Assembly (NCBI GenBank): GCA_015256945.1
Contig: JABZLB010000002.1
Span: forward strand, 1-64,000
Length of the DNA stretch: 64,000 nucleotides
Direction: 5' to 3'
DNA from: Prevotellaceae bacterium
Lineage (GTDB): Bacteria > Bacteroidota > Bacteroidia > Bacteroidales > Bacteroidaceae
Shown: in pieces, positions 8,559-17,591 of the stretch
Position numbering within the stretch: the first letter of the stretch is position 1
Layout: each line of letters starts with the position of its first letter
The notes under the pieces: model-generated
What the model was told of the DNA's origin: nothing
The model's input: only the letters and a program-made list of their open reading frames with translations
Database searches by the model: none
Made by a program: the position numbers and the translations under genes

Positions 8559-10442
8559 CTATCTTCCTAATAATATAAGTAGCACGTTTATATCACTAGG
8601 TGACACACCTGGTATCCTGCTCGCTTCCGCTAATGTTTCAGGATTGATTAATTTTAGCTTTTGTCGCCCCTCCGTGCTAATCTCATGGAGTTCACTATAA
8701 TTGAATCGTCCTTTTATTTTAATATCTTCAAGTCTGTGCATTTTTTCTGCAACCAATTTTTCTCTATGAATATAACCCTTATATTTTATTCTGATTTCAG
8801 CCCCTTCTATAATTTCGTCTTTTCTATTTTTATTATTTTCTACTACTTCTTTTAAGTTTGGAAGTACTTCGATTAACTCTTTAATATTTACCTGTGGCCG
8901 ACCGATAAGCTCGCTGATTTTGCAACTCATTCTCAAAGGTGCTGTTCCTAATCTTTCGAGGAATAAATTGATCCCATGAGGTTTTACGACAGTATTGTCG
9001 CAATATTCTATGATATGTTGTATTGATTCTTCTTTCTGTTTCCACCAATCATAACGATTTCTTCGTACAATTCCTAATTTATAAGCCTTTTCTGTAAGGC
9101 GTGCATCAGCATCATCCTGTCTTAATAAAATTCTATATTCTGCCCTTGAAGTAAACATTCTATAAGGTTCATCAACACCCTTGGTGGTGAGGTCATCTAT
9201 TAAAACACCTATATAACTTTCATCTCTCTTCATGATAAAAGGAGAACTTCCCGCACAAAACAAAGCAGCATTAATACCAGCAACAATTCCTTGCCCGCCT
9301 GCTTCTTCATATCCTGTGGTGCCATTGATCTGTCCAGCAAAGAATAATCCAGATATAACTTTTGACTCTAAGCTGTGCTTTAATTGTGTAGGGTCGAAGT
9401 AATCGTATTCTATTGCATATCCGGGGCGGTAAATTTTAGCATCACGTAATGCAGGTATTTCATGAAGAGCTTTCAATTGAGTCTCCATGGGCATAGAGGA
9501 AGAGAAGCCATTTAAGTACATCTCATTTGTATCTTCACCTTCTGGTTCAATAAAAAGAGGGTGGTTCTTCTTGTCTGGAAACGTTATTAACTTAGTTTCA
9601 ATACTGGGACAATATCTTGGACCTGTACTTTGAATCTGTCCATTATATAATGGTGAATTTTCTATATCTTGCTGTAAAATATCATGAACCTTTTCGTTAG
9701 TATAACATGTCCAGCATGGTAGCTGTTTTAGAGTGTGTTGCACCCCAAGGTAGCTAAACTGGTGAAAGTCGTTTTCACCTGGTTGTATTTCTGTATCTTC
9801 AAAGTGGATAGTTCGTTTGTCGAGGCGCACAGGGGTTCCTGTTTTCATTCTCGCCGAACGTATTCCCCAACGTGTAATTGATTCTGTAAAATGATATACG
9901 GCAGGTTCTGCACACCTACCCCCTGCAATTTTATGGTGTCCAATGTGCATGAGGCCATTTAAGAATGTACCAGTTGTGACAATTATGGCTTTTGCTCTAA
10001 ATTCTGCTCCCCATATTGTTTTCACGCCAACAGCCTCTCCGTTTTCAACAATTAGTTCCTCAACTTGGTCTTGCCAGATATTTAAATTGTTGATTTTATC
10101 GAGGGTGCGCCTCCATTCCCAAATAAATTTTTCTCTGTCACATTGTGCTCTTGGTGACCAAACGGCAGGCCCTTTCCCTTTGTTTAACATACGAAATTGT
10201 ATGGAAGTAGAATCGGTTATGAGGCCCATCTGTCCACCCAATGCGTCAATTTCTCTTACAATTTGTCCTTTGGCAATTCCTCCGACGGCAGGGTTGCAGC
10301 TCATTTGTCCAATCTTGTTCATATCCATTGTGATTAAACATGTTGCGGCCCCCATGTTAGCAGCCGCAGATGCTGCTTCACAGCCAGCGTGACCAGCGCC
10401 AATAACGATGACGTCGTAATTAAAAATCGTTGCTTTTTTCAT
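8559..10442 (-). CDS. mnmG: tRNA U34 carboxymethylaminomethyl modification enzyme MnmG (GidA)
   Basis: FAD protein that, with MnmE, installs cmnm5 on U34 of certain tRNAs. The N-terminal Rossmann motif VIVIGAGHAGCEAA, CNPAVGGIAKGQIVREIDALGG and the late GQINGTTGYEEAGGQG are diagnostic. The longest frame starts at a TTG that overlaps a TACTTTTG promoter box (10449-10456, minus strand), so I take the ATG at 10442 (MKKATIFNYDVI), 627 residues. This puts the start within about 7 bases of the box, hence a leaderless or nearly leaderless message. The gene is often close to the origin in bacteria. Confidence 0.95.
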   Translation of the reverse strand: MKKATIFNYDVIVIGAGHAGCEAASAAANMGAATCLITMDMNKIGQMSCNPAVGGIAKGQIVREIDALGGQMGLITDSTSIQFRMLNKGKGPAVWSPRAQCDREKFIWEWRRTLDKINNLNIWQDQVEELIVENGEAVGVKTIWGAEFRAKAIIVTTGTFLNGLMHIGHHKIAGGRCAEPAVYHFTESITRWGIRSARMKTGTPVRLDKRTIHFEDTEIQPGENDFHQFSYLGVQHTLKQLPCWTCYTNEKVHDILQQDIENSPLYNGQIQSTGPRYCPSIETKLITFPDKKNHPLFIEPEGEDTNEMYLNGFSSSMPMETQLKALHEIPALRDAKIYRPGYAIEYDYFDPTQLKHSLESKVISGLFFAGQINGTTGYEEAGGQGIVAGINAALFCAGSSPFIMKRDESYIGVLIDDLTTKGVDEPYRMFTSRAEYRILLRQDDADARLTEKAYKLGIVRRNRYDWWKQKEESIQHIIEYCDNTVVKPHGINLFLERLGTAPLRMSCKISELIGRPQVNIKELIEVLPNLKEVVENNKNRKDEIIEGAEIRIKYKGYIHREKLVAEKMHRLEDIKIKGRFNYSELHEISTEGRQKLKLINPETLAEASRIPGVSPSDINVLLILLGR

Positions 10443-10448
10443 TTGGCG

Positions 10449-10456
10449 CAAAAGTA
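10449..10456 (-). promoter_or_regulatory. -7 box of mnmG
   Basis: TACTTTTG on the minus strand matches TAnnTTTG. No clean -33 TTTG is seen at the expected distance. Its position rules out the upstream TTG as the mnmG start. Confidence 0.55.
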
Positions 10457-10487
10457 AGCAATTATATCGAATTTTTATTCTTATTCG

Positions 10488-10518
10488 TTTGATTTATCAC
10501 TAAAATATAGTACTTTTG
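10488..10518 (+). promoter_or_regulatory. Promoter of frdCAB
   Basis: TTTG (10488-10491), 19-base spacer, TACTTTTG (10511-10518): a full match to the Bacteroidota consensus. It predicts a 5' leader of about 120 bases before frdC. Confidence 0.8.
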
Positions 10519-10644
10519 CAACCGCTTTTACAGTTTATATACCTATATATTATGGTTAAGCGAACAAAATAGGAGCATCAAATGTGTTTTATCTGATTAT
10601 TTCGTTTTAAGTTTAATATCTAAATAATTCAAAATCAATCATTT

Positions 10645-11322
10645 ATGTGGTTAGTTAATTCTCCAATTGGTAGGAAAGTGGTGATGTCTGTTACAGGTCT
10701 TAGCCTTATACTTTTCCTTACCTTTCATTGCTGCATGAATGTTGCTGCGTTCTTTTCAAAGGACGCTTACAACATGGTGTGCAGGTTTCTTGGCTCACAC
10801 TGGTATGCAGTGGCAGGCACGGCAGGCTTGGCTTTCCTTGCTGTTTGTCACATTGTTTATGCGTTTATCTTGACAGCCCAGAACCGTCAGGCGCGTGGTC
10901 CACAACGTTATGAGGTTACAAGCAGGCGTCCGGAAGTAAGCTGGGCTTCTCAAAACATGTTAGTATTGGGCCTTATTATCCTCATCGGTCTGCTGCTTCA
11001 CCTTTATAATTTCTGGGGGCACATGATGTTTGCAGACCTTGCAGGCCTGCAGTTTAAGTATGGACCCGAAGATGGTTTTGCATGGATTGAAGACACTTTT
11101 AGAAGTCCAGTTTATTCTATTCTGTATCTTATTTGGATTTGTTCGCTTTGGTTCCATCTTACACATGGTTTCTGGAGTGCAATGCATACACTTGGAATGA
11201 GTGGTAAAATCTGGATGAAAAGATGGCAATGCTGTGGTATGGTTTATGTAACCATATTGATGGGTATCTTCGTTATCCTCATTTTGAGCTTCTGGCTTGG
11301 ATTTGCACCAAGTATGCGCTAA
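10645..11322 (+). CDS. frdC: Fumarate reductase/succinate dehydrogenase cytochrome b subunit
   Basis: Di-haem membrane anchor that passes electrons between menaquinol and the FrdAB catalytic pair; in anaerobic Bacteroidota the complex works mainly as fumarate reductase, ending the route to succinate. 225 residues with five hydrophobic segments: about 12-33, 52-76, 102-122, 150-175 and 195-222. Conserved histidines in the helices (for example in LTFHCCMN, LAVCHIVYAF, LWFHLTHGF) fit haem ligation. First gene of a three-gene operon, 34 bases before frdA. Confidence 0.92.
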   Translation: MWLVNSPIGRKVVMSVTGLSLILFLTFHCCMNVAAFFSKDAYNMVCRFLGSHWYAVAGTAGLAFLAVCHIVYAFILTAQNRQARGPQRYEVTSRRPEVSWASQNMLVLGLIILIGLLLHLYNFWGHMMFADLAGLQFKYGPEDGFAWIEDTFRSPVYSILYLIWICSLWFHLTHGFWSAMHTLGMSGKIWMKRWQCCGMVYVTILMGIFVILILSFWLGFAPSMR

Positions 11323-11356
11323 TTTATAAATTCCAATCCTTCAATCATTATTTAAT

Positions 11357-13324
11357 ATGTCACAAATAGATTCAAAGATTCCTGAAGGCCCTTTAGCCGA
11401 GAAGTGGACTAATTATAAAGCTCATCAGAAGCTGGTAAACCCTGCTAATAAACGTAAGCTCGATATTATTGTTGTAGGAACAGGTCTTGCAGGTGCCAGT
11501 GCCGCAGCCTCTCTTGGAGAGATGGGGTTCCATGTTATTAATTTCTGTATTCAGGACAGTCCCCGCCGTGCTCACTCAATTGCTGCACAGGGAGGTATCA
11601 ATGCAGCCAAGAATTATCAGAACGACGGTGATGCAGTTTATCGTCTTTTCTACGATACAATTAAAGGTGGTGACTACCGTGCTCGCGAAGCTAATGTATA
11701 TCGTTTGGCTGAGGTAAGTGCAGCAATTATCGACCAGTGTGTAGCACAAGGCGTTCCTTTTGCTCGCGAATATGGCGGCATGCTGGCTAACCGTTCTTTC
11801 GGTGGTGTTCAGGTAAGTCGTACATTCTATGCGAAGGGTCAGACGGGTCAGCAGCTTTTGCTGGGTGCTTATTCTTCGTTAATGAAAGAGGTAAACAACG
11901 GAACTGTTGAGCTTTACACGCGTACAGAGGTTGAAGACATTGTTGTTGTTGACGGTCGCTGTCGTGGCGTTATTGCCAAAGACCTTGTTTCAGGTAAGCT
12001 CAAGCGTTATTCTGCTCATGCCGTTTGCTTGGCAACGGGTGGCTATGGTAACACTTATTTCTTGTCAACCAATGCTATGGGCTGTAACAGTACGGCTGCT
12101 GTTCAGGCTTATCGTAAGGGTGCCTACTTTGCAAATCCTTGTTTTGTACAGATTCACCCGACGTGTATTCCTGTTCATGGCGACAAGCAGTCGAAGCTTA
12201 CCCTTATGTCAGAGTCACTTCGTAATGACGGTCGTATCTGGGTTCCAAAGAAGCTTGAGGATGCGAAGAAGTTGCAGAGTGGTGAACTTCAGGGGCGTGA
12301 TATTCCAGAAGAAGATCGTGATTACTATTTGGAGCGCCGCTATCCGGCCTTCGGTAACCTTGTTCCCCGTGATGTTGCCAGCCGTGCAGCCAAAGAGCGT
12401 ACAGATGCAGGCTTCGGCGTAAACAACACAGGTCTGGCTGTATTCCTTGATTTTTCAGAAGCTTTCCAGCGCTTGGGTCGTAAGCGTGTTGATGAACGCT
12501 ATGGTAACTTGTTTGATATGTATGAGGAAATTACCGACGTTGATCCCCACGATAACCCAATGATGATATTCCCTGCTATCCATTATACAATGGGTGGCCT
12601 GTGGGTAGACTATGAGCTGCAAACCTCTATTAAGGGCCTGTTTGCCCTTGGCGAGTGTAACTTCTCAGACCATGGTGCTAACCGTTTGGGTGCATCTGCT
12701 TTGATGCAGGGCTTAAGCGACGGATACTTTGTTGTTCCTTATACCATGCAAAACTACCTGAGCGATCAGATTCAAGTGCCTCATATCTCTACCGATCTGC
12801 CAGAATTCGTAGAAGCAGAAAAAGCTGTTCAGGCTGAAATGGACCGTATTTACAACATCCAGAACCAGCAACAGGACAAGACTAAGCTAAAGAGTGTTGA
12901 CTCGCTGCATAAGGAATTGTATAACATTATGTGGAACTACGTGGGTATGGCGCGCAGTGCAGAAGGCTTAAAGAAGGCTCTTGAAATGTTGAAAGAGGTA
13001 CGTAAGCAGTTCGATACTTGTGTACGCATCCCAGGTTCTAAGGAGGGTCTTAATGTCGAATTGGATAAAGCTATCCATCTTCGCGACTTTATCACGATGG
13101 GTGAACTTATTGCTTACGATGCACTTGAGCGCAATGAAAGCTGTGGAGGTCATTTCCGTGAGGAGAGCCAGACAGAAGAAGGAGAAGCAAAACGCGACGA
13201 TGAGCACTACATGTATGTGGCTTGTTGGAAGTATGCAGGCTCGGATGAGGCAGCCCCTGAGTTGCTAAAAGAGGACCTTGATTACCAATATATTAAGGTA
13301 CAAACACGCAATTACAAATCATAA
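11357..13324 (+). CDS. frdA: Fumarate reductase/succinate dehydrogenase flavoprotein subunit
   Basis: Catalytic subunit that interconverts fumarate and succinate at a covalently bound FAD. 655 residues. The FAD dinucleotide fold VVGTGLAGASAAASLGEMGF is near the N-terminus; the covalent-flavin region HSIAAQGGINAAKNY and the substrate region HGANRLGASALMQGLSDGYF are clear. Codon use is strongly biased towards what look like favoured codons, as expected for a highly expressed enzyme. It sits between frdC and frdB, 16 bases before the latter. Confidence 0.95.
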   Translation: MSQIDSKIPEGPLAEKWTNYKAHQKLVNPANKRKLDIIVVGTGLAGASAAASLGEMGFHVINFCIQDSPRRAHSIAAQGGINAAKNYQNDGDAVYRLFYDTIKGGDYRAREANVYRLAEVSAAIIDQCVAQGVPFAREYGGMLANRSFGGVQVSRTFYAKGQTGQQLLLGAYSSLMKEVNNGTVELYTRTEVEDIVVVDGRCRGVIAKDLVSGKLKRYSAHAVCLATGGYGNTYFLSTNAMGCNSTAAVQAYRKGAYFANPCFVQIHPTCIPVHGDKQSKLTLMSESLRNDGRIWVPKKLEDAKKLQSGELQGRDIPEEDRDYYLERRYPAFGNLVPRDVASRAAKERTDAGFGVNNTGLAVFLDFSEAFQRLGRKRVDERYGNLFDMYEEITDVDPHDNPMMIFPAIHYTMGGLWVDYELQTSIKGLFALGECNFSDHGANRLGASALMQGLSDGYFVVPYTMQNYLSDQIQVPHISTDLPEFVEAEKAVQAEMDRIYNIQNQQQDKTKLKSVDSLHKELYNIMWNYVGMARSAEGLKKALEMLKEVRKQFDTCVRIPGSKEGLNVELDKAIHLRDFITMGELIAYDALERNESCGGHFREESQTEEGEAKRDDEHYMYVACWKYAGSDEAAPELLKEDLDYQYIKVQTRNYKS

Positions 13325-13340
13325 TAAGGAATCAAAACAA

Positions 13341-14096
13341 ATGGATAAAAATATATCATTCACACTGAAAGTATGGCGTCAGAACGGCCCTACGGCAGAA
13401 GGTCACTTTGATACCTTTGAAATGAAGGATATTCCAGGCGATACTTCCTTTTTGGAAATGCTGGATATTCTCAACGAACAGCTTATAGAGGGTGGAAACG
13501 AGCCCTTTGTTTTCGACCACGATTGCCGTGAAGGTATCTGTGGTATGTGCTCTCTCTATATCAATGGTCACCCTCATGGACCTGCTCAAGGCGCTACAAC
13601 CTGCCAGCTTTACATGCGTCGTTTCAATGATGGTGATGTAATTACTGTTGAGCCTTGGCGCTCAGCGGCGTTCCCAATCATCAAAGACTGTATGGTTGAC
13701 CGCTCTGCTTTCGACAAGATTATTGCAGCTGGTGGCTACAATTCTGTTCGCACAGGCCAGGCTCAGGATGCTAATGCTATCCTTATTTCTAAGGAAAATG
13801 CTGACGAAGCCATGGATTGTGCAACCTGTATAGGCTGTGGAGCCTGTGTTGCTGCATGTAAAAACGGTTCAGCTATGCTCTTTGTATCGTCTAAAGTTAG
13901 CCAGTTAGCTCTGCTTCCACAAGGCCGTCCTGAGGCTGCCCGCCGTGCAAAGGCAATGGTTGCCAAGATGGAAGAGCTTGGCTTTGGCAACTGTACGAAT
14001 ACCCGTGCTTGCGAAGCCGAGTGTCCAAAAAATGAGAGTATCGCAAATATTGCGCGCTTAAACCGTGAATTTATCGCAGCGAAGTTAGCCGATTAA
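13341..14096 (+). CDS. frdB: Fumarate reductase/succinate dehydrogenase iron-sulfur subunit
   Basis: Carries electrons between FrdC and FrdA through three iron-sulfur clusters. 251 residues. The 2Fe-2S ligands are in CREGICGMC with a later TTC, a 4Fe-4S set in CATCIGCGACVAAC, and the last cysteines in CTNTRACEAECPK. A longer frame begins inside frdA; I chose the ATG at 13341 (MDKNISFTLKVWRQ), just after the frdA stop. A strong terminator follows. Confidence 0.95.
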   Translation: MDKNISFTLKVWRQNGPTAEGHFDTFEMKDIPGDTSFLEMLDILNEQLIEGGNEPFVFDHDCREGICGMCSLYINGHPHGPAQGATTCQLYMRRFNDGDVITVEPWRSAAFPIIKDCMVDRSAFDKIIAAGGYNSVRTGQAQDANAILISKENADEAMDCATCIGCGACVAACKNGSAMLFVSSKVSQLALLPQGRPEAARRAKAMVAKMEELGFGNCTNTRACEAECPKNESIANIARLNREFIAAKLAD

Positions 14097-14157
14097 AAGT
14101 GTTGTGTTATCTGCCTTATGTCTTATAAGGCATGGTAAAACAGTTCTATAACATATG

Positions 14158-14198
14158 ATCCGCATTGTAACCGTCAGGTTATGATGCGGATTTTTTTT
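14158..14198 (+). terminator. Terminator of frdCAB
   Basis: ATCCGCAT pairs with ATGCGGAT and TAACC with GGTTA inside, followed by eight T residues. Confidence 0.88.
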
Positions 14199-14375
14199 AT
14201 TTGAATTAATGAATATGGAATATGTATGATATATGTTTTTAAACTGATAAATTGCTGTTCCATAATAAGTTATGGATATAAAACAGTTTATGTGCCATCG
14301 GCTTCTACTGGCTATGATGCTCAATATTCAGTTCCACATACTTTATTTGTTCCTGTACAAACATCCGCGAATACA

Positions 14376-14617
14376 GGTTATTATTGAATGCCATAATCGT
14401 CATATATCTTATTGGCTACTGCACTGATACCTCTTACGTAAGCCGGGCATGAAAAGGTTTGGCTGCTGTGTCGCTTATTGGGCTGTACGATAACACCTGT
14501 TTCAATGGGTTATTATTGTGCAGAGATATTATCTTGTACCCTATGTGGCAGATGAATAACACCGGTTTCCTTGTATTGTTATGGTGCAGCGTGCTGTTTA
14601 TTTCAGGGCAATGTTCA
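14376..14617. repeat. Degenerate 22-base periodic array leading into GC-palindrome copy 1
   Basis: Related words recur at multiples of 22: GGTTATTATTG at 14376 and 14508 (132 apart), ATAACACC at 14490 and 14556 (66 apart), CTTATTGG at 14408 and 14474 (66 apart). The array runs on in phase into the GACGGCCGTC decamers. It fills much of the 951-bp gap after frdB; no credible gene is present there. Confidence 0.6.
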
Positions 14618-14623
14618 TTGTGT

Positions 14624-14700
14624 GACGGCCGCCAACAGCGTGTACGACGGCCGTCACACAACACGTACGACGGCCGTCAGTAGCGTGTATGACGGCCGCC
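14624..14700 (+). repeat. GC-palindrome quartet, copy 1
   Basis: Four decamers of the GACGGCCGTC type begin at 14624, 14646, 14669 and 14691 (steps 22, 23, 22). Spacers are CGTGTA-like rather than the CGCTGCT seen in the other copies. It lies between frdB and the THUMP-like methyltransferase. Confidence 0.85.
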
Positions 14701-15035
14701 GAATCATGAAGATATGGGTATAAGGGGAGAATGATGAGTCTGTAAAGTAAAAAACGTTATGGCGTAAAGGGATTGACAAAGCGGTGTGAAGCAGGTTGAG
14801 TAGGTGGTATAAGTAAAAAATATGCTGATATATGGGTACAACCTGGTGAAGCTGATAAACTCTGCAAAACAGCCCGAAGAAGTTGCGTAGCTGTACTTCT
14901 GCATACTAAATTATTCGAGTTCATGGCCAGTGTAATGAGTTGTACCGGATAGTACTATCCTGTATCCTTATCTCATGTAAATTAACAATTTTCTTAGATT
15001 TCATCGTGTTTTTTTCAACTTTCATGTAAAATGGT

Positions 15036-15043
15036 TATCTTTG
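15036..15043 (+). promoter_or_regulatory. -7 box of the THUMP-like methyltransferase gene
   Basis: TATCTTTG, with a TTTT/TTTC run about 20 bases upstream. The ATG follows only 4 bases later, so the message is probably leaderless or starts at the second ATG (15051). Confidence 0.6.
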
Positions 15044-15047
15044 TATC

Positions 15048-16286
15048 ATGATGACCACAGACGATTTTATTCGTGAGCACTTGCATGATGATGTCAGAAC
15101 ACTGGCCTTTCAAAAGCAGCGTTATCCGGATATTGATTTTACCTACGCCCTTAATCAGATACAGGGCTATCAAATGGCGTTACAAAAGCTGCCTTCCTGG
15201 GCTGCGGTGGCAGGTGTTGTATATCCGCCACATCTTAACATGGAACAGTGTTCGAGTGAGGCTGCGGCCATATACAAGGCATCTCTTGTGCACCGACTGG
15301 CTGGCGATATAGCCTGTCCCCCCTCAAAAACAACAGTGCCGGTATCGTCAGAAGCCTGTAATGTAACTACTATGGTTGACCTGACAGGTGGGTTGGGTGT
15401 TGATTTTTCGTTTGTTTCTCGTTGTTTCAGTCGTGCCATATATGTTGAGCGCAATGAAAATTTATGTGCCATAGCCCGTCATAATCTTCCACTTCTGGGG
15501 GTGAAGAATGCAGAAGTGTGTTGTGACGATGCTGTTAGCTATTTGCAAAATATGGGGCATGTGGACCTGATTTTTATGGATCCTGCCCGTCGTGACAGCC
15601 ATGGCGGGCGTACGTATGCGCTGGAAGATTGCACGCCTAACGTAGTAGAAATGTGCGAAGAATTGCTGAAAAAATCCCATTTCATCGTATTAAAGCTGTC
15701 GCCTATGCTCGATTGGCATCGTGCCGTAGAACAGCTTCGCGGCGTAATGGAGGTACATGTGGTCAGCGTTGGCGGTGAATGTAAGGAACTGTTGCTGGTG
15801 CTCGGTCATGTTGAAGAGCCGTTAACCCTTTTCTGTTGTAACGACAACGTTACGTTTAGCTGTCCTGCAAATTTTAACATACCGGTGCCGTTATGTGACA
15901 GTGAGCCTGCAGAAGGACAGTATTTGCTGGTTCCCAATGCTTCTATTATGAAGGCAGGCTGTTTTGCTGCCGTAGCATTGCGTTTCAGTTTAAGGCAGGT
16001 TGATACCAACTCACACCTGTATGTGTCGGATAAACCCGTTGAAAAGTTTCCTGGAAGACAGTTCTTAATACGCTCGGTTACCAACATGAACAAGAACGAA
16101 CTTCGTCGTGCACTGTATGGCATTACGCAAGCAAACGTTGCTGTTCGCAATTTTCCCCTGACGGCAGTAGCACTTCAACGTCGTCTGAAACTGAAAGATG
16201 GTGGCAACATTTACATATTTGCTACCACAGTTTGCGGACGTCATCTGCTTTTCCTTACATCGCCTTTAGCGGCTAATTTGTGCTGA
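15048..16286 (+). CDS. Class I SAM-dependent methyltransferase with THUMP-like domain
   Basis: 412 residues. The SAM-binding motif I MVDLTGGLGVDFSF lies near 107-120 and the catalytic-type motif LIFMDPARRD near 180; the C-terminal ~100 residues, with FPGRQFLIRSVTNMNKNELRRALYG, resemble the THUMP-like domain found in Bacteroidota methyltransferases. The THUMP connection suggests an RNA, perhaps tRNA, substrate, but the target is not known to me. Starts with two tandem ATGs. It is a single gene with its own promoter, and the next gene also has its own. Confidence 0.85.
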   Translation: MMTTDDFIREHLHDDVRTLAFQKQRYPDIDFTYALNQIQGYQMALQKLPSWAAVAGVVYPPHLNMEQCSSEAAAIYKASLVHRLAGDIACPPSKTTVPVSSEACNVTTMVDLTGGLGVDFSFVSRCFSRAIYVERNENLCAIARHNLPLLGVKNAEVCCDDAVSYLQNMGHVDLIFMDPARRDSHGGRTYALEDCTPNVVEMCEELLKKSHFIVLKLSPMLDWHRAVEQLRGVMEVHVVSVGGECKELLLVLGHVEEPLTLFCCNDNVTFSCPANFNIPVPLCDSEPAEGQYLLVPNASIMKAGCFAAVALRFSLRQVDTNSHLYVSDKPVEKFPGRQFLIRSVTNMNKNELRRALYGITQANVAVRNFPLTAVALQRRLKLKDGGNIYIFATTVCGRHLLFLTSPLAANLC

Positions 16287-16310
16287 CCGCGTATAAAATA
16301 AGTCTTATCT

Positions 16311-16341
16311 TTTGCCATATCAGCTTTTTTGTTTATTTTTG
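16311..16341 (+). promoter_or_regulatory. Promoter of the GNAT-parE transcript
   Basis: TTTG (16311-16314), 19 bases, TATTTTTG (16334-16341); 33 bases of leader lie before the ATG at 16375. Confidence 0.8.
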
Positions 16342-16374
16342 CAGATTAGGTTTTAATCCATATTTATACTTGTA

Positions 16375-17580
16375 ATGGCAATTGAAATTAAGAAGGTGGA
16401 AACCATTAGTGACCTGCGAAGGTTTGTCGATTTCCACTACGATTTATACAAAGACTGTCCGTATGACGTGCCGTCACTTTTCATGGACGAGATGAATACG
16501 CTAAGAAGCGACCGTAATGCAGCCTTTGATTTCTGCGAGGCTGCATACTTTATGGCTTATAAGGACGGCCGTATGGTGGGACGTATAGCCGGTATTCTGA
16601 ATCCGAGAGCCAATGAACGCTGGCAGACAAAAGACGTGCGGTTCGGCTGGATTGACTTTATTGACGATATAGAAGTGAGCCGAGCCTTGTTCAATGCTGT
16701 TGAAGAGTGGGGACGCTCAAAGGGTATGACTGCCATTGTAGGCCCTCTGGGCTTTACCGATTTCGACCCAGAAGGCATGCTTACCATGGGCTTTGACAAG
16801 CTCAGCACGATGGAAACCATTTACAATTACGAGTACTACCCGCAGCATATGGAGCAGTTGGGGGGATGGGTAAAAGACAACGACTACGTAGAATACTATC
16901 TGCCCATGCCCGACAAAACGCCAGAAAAGTTTGCTAAAATTGCCGAAATGATAGAGAAGCGCTATAATCTTCATGTCAGGAAGGTTACGCGTAAGGATAT
17001 TCGTAACGGTTATGCCCGCGAGCTTTTTAAGATAATAAACGAAACCTATAAAGACCTTTACGGCTTTGTTTCGCTCACCGAGAGGCAGATAGATCAATAT
17101 GTAAATACCTATTTGCCGGCGTTAGACCTGAGTTTGGTAACAGTAATTGTTGATGGAAATAAAAATAACAAGATAGCAGGTGTTGGCATAACCATTCCCT
17201 CTTTGGCCCGCGCCGTACAGAAATGCCGTCGTGGACGTTTGTTTCCGTTTGGCTGGTGGCATTTGCTAAGAGCAATAAAGTGCCATAAAACCGAGGGTGT
17301 TGATTTGCTGTTAATAGGCTTTTTACCTGAATATCGTGCCAAAGGCGCCAACGCATTGTTGTTTTCTGATCTTATCCCAAGGTATATAAAGTATGGCTTT
17401 AAGTGGGGAGAGACAAACGTTGAAATGGAGGAAAACAGCAGCGTAAGAGGACAATGGGATACCATTGAACATATAAACCACAAGCGTCGCAGATGTTATC
17501 GTAAGCAGTTGGTTCCTGAAACCCAAACTCAAGGCAGCAGTATGGCCTCTAAAGAAGATACTCACGTCGGGATAAAATAA
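16375..17580 (+). CDS. GNAT-fold N-acetyltransferase-like protein
   Basis: 401 residues. The N-terminal half, with YFMAYKDGRMVGRIAGILNPRAN, resembles the acetyl-CoA fold of GNAT enzymes, and the C-terminal half (VDLLLIGFLPEYRAKGANALLF) looks like a second GNAT-like lobe. Homologues are common in Bacteroidota and usually annotated as hypothetical or N-acetyltransferase; no substrate is known to me. It sits 11 bases before parE and is probably cotranscribed with it, which may reflect a shared promoter rather than a shared function. Confidence 0.7.
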   Translation: MAIEIKKVETISDLRRFVDFHYDLYKDCPYDVPSLFMDEMNTLRSDRNAAFDFCEAAYFMAYKDGRMVGRIAGILNPRANERWQTKDVRFGWIDFIDDIEVSRALFNAVEEWGRSKGMTAIVGPLGFTDFDPEGMLTMGFDKLSTMETIYNYEYYPQHMEQLGGWVKDNDYVEYYLPMPDKTPEKFAKIAEMIEKRYNLHVRKVTRKDIRNGYARELFKIINETYKDLYGFVSLTERQIDQYVNTYLPALDLSLVTVIVDGNKNNKIAGVGITIPSLARAVQKCRRGRLFPFGWWHLLRAIKCHKTEGVDLLLIGFLPEYRAKGANALLFSDLIPRYIKYGFKWGETNVEMEENSSVRGQWDTIEHINHKRRRCYRKQLVPETQTQGSSMASKEDTHVGIK

Positions 17581-17591
17581 AAACAACGATT

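Noticed and set aside
14459..14683. Open frame in the gap after frdB
   Set aside because: It overlaps the degenerate 22-base array and the GC quartet; its composition follows the repeats and it resembles no protein family.
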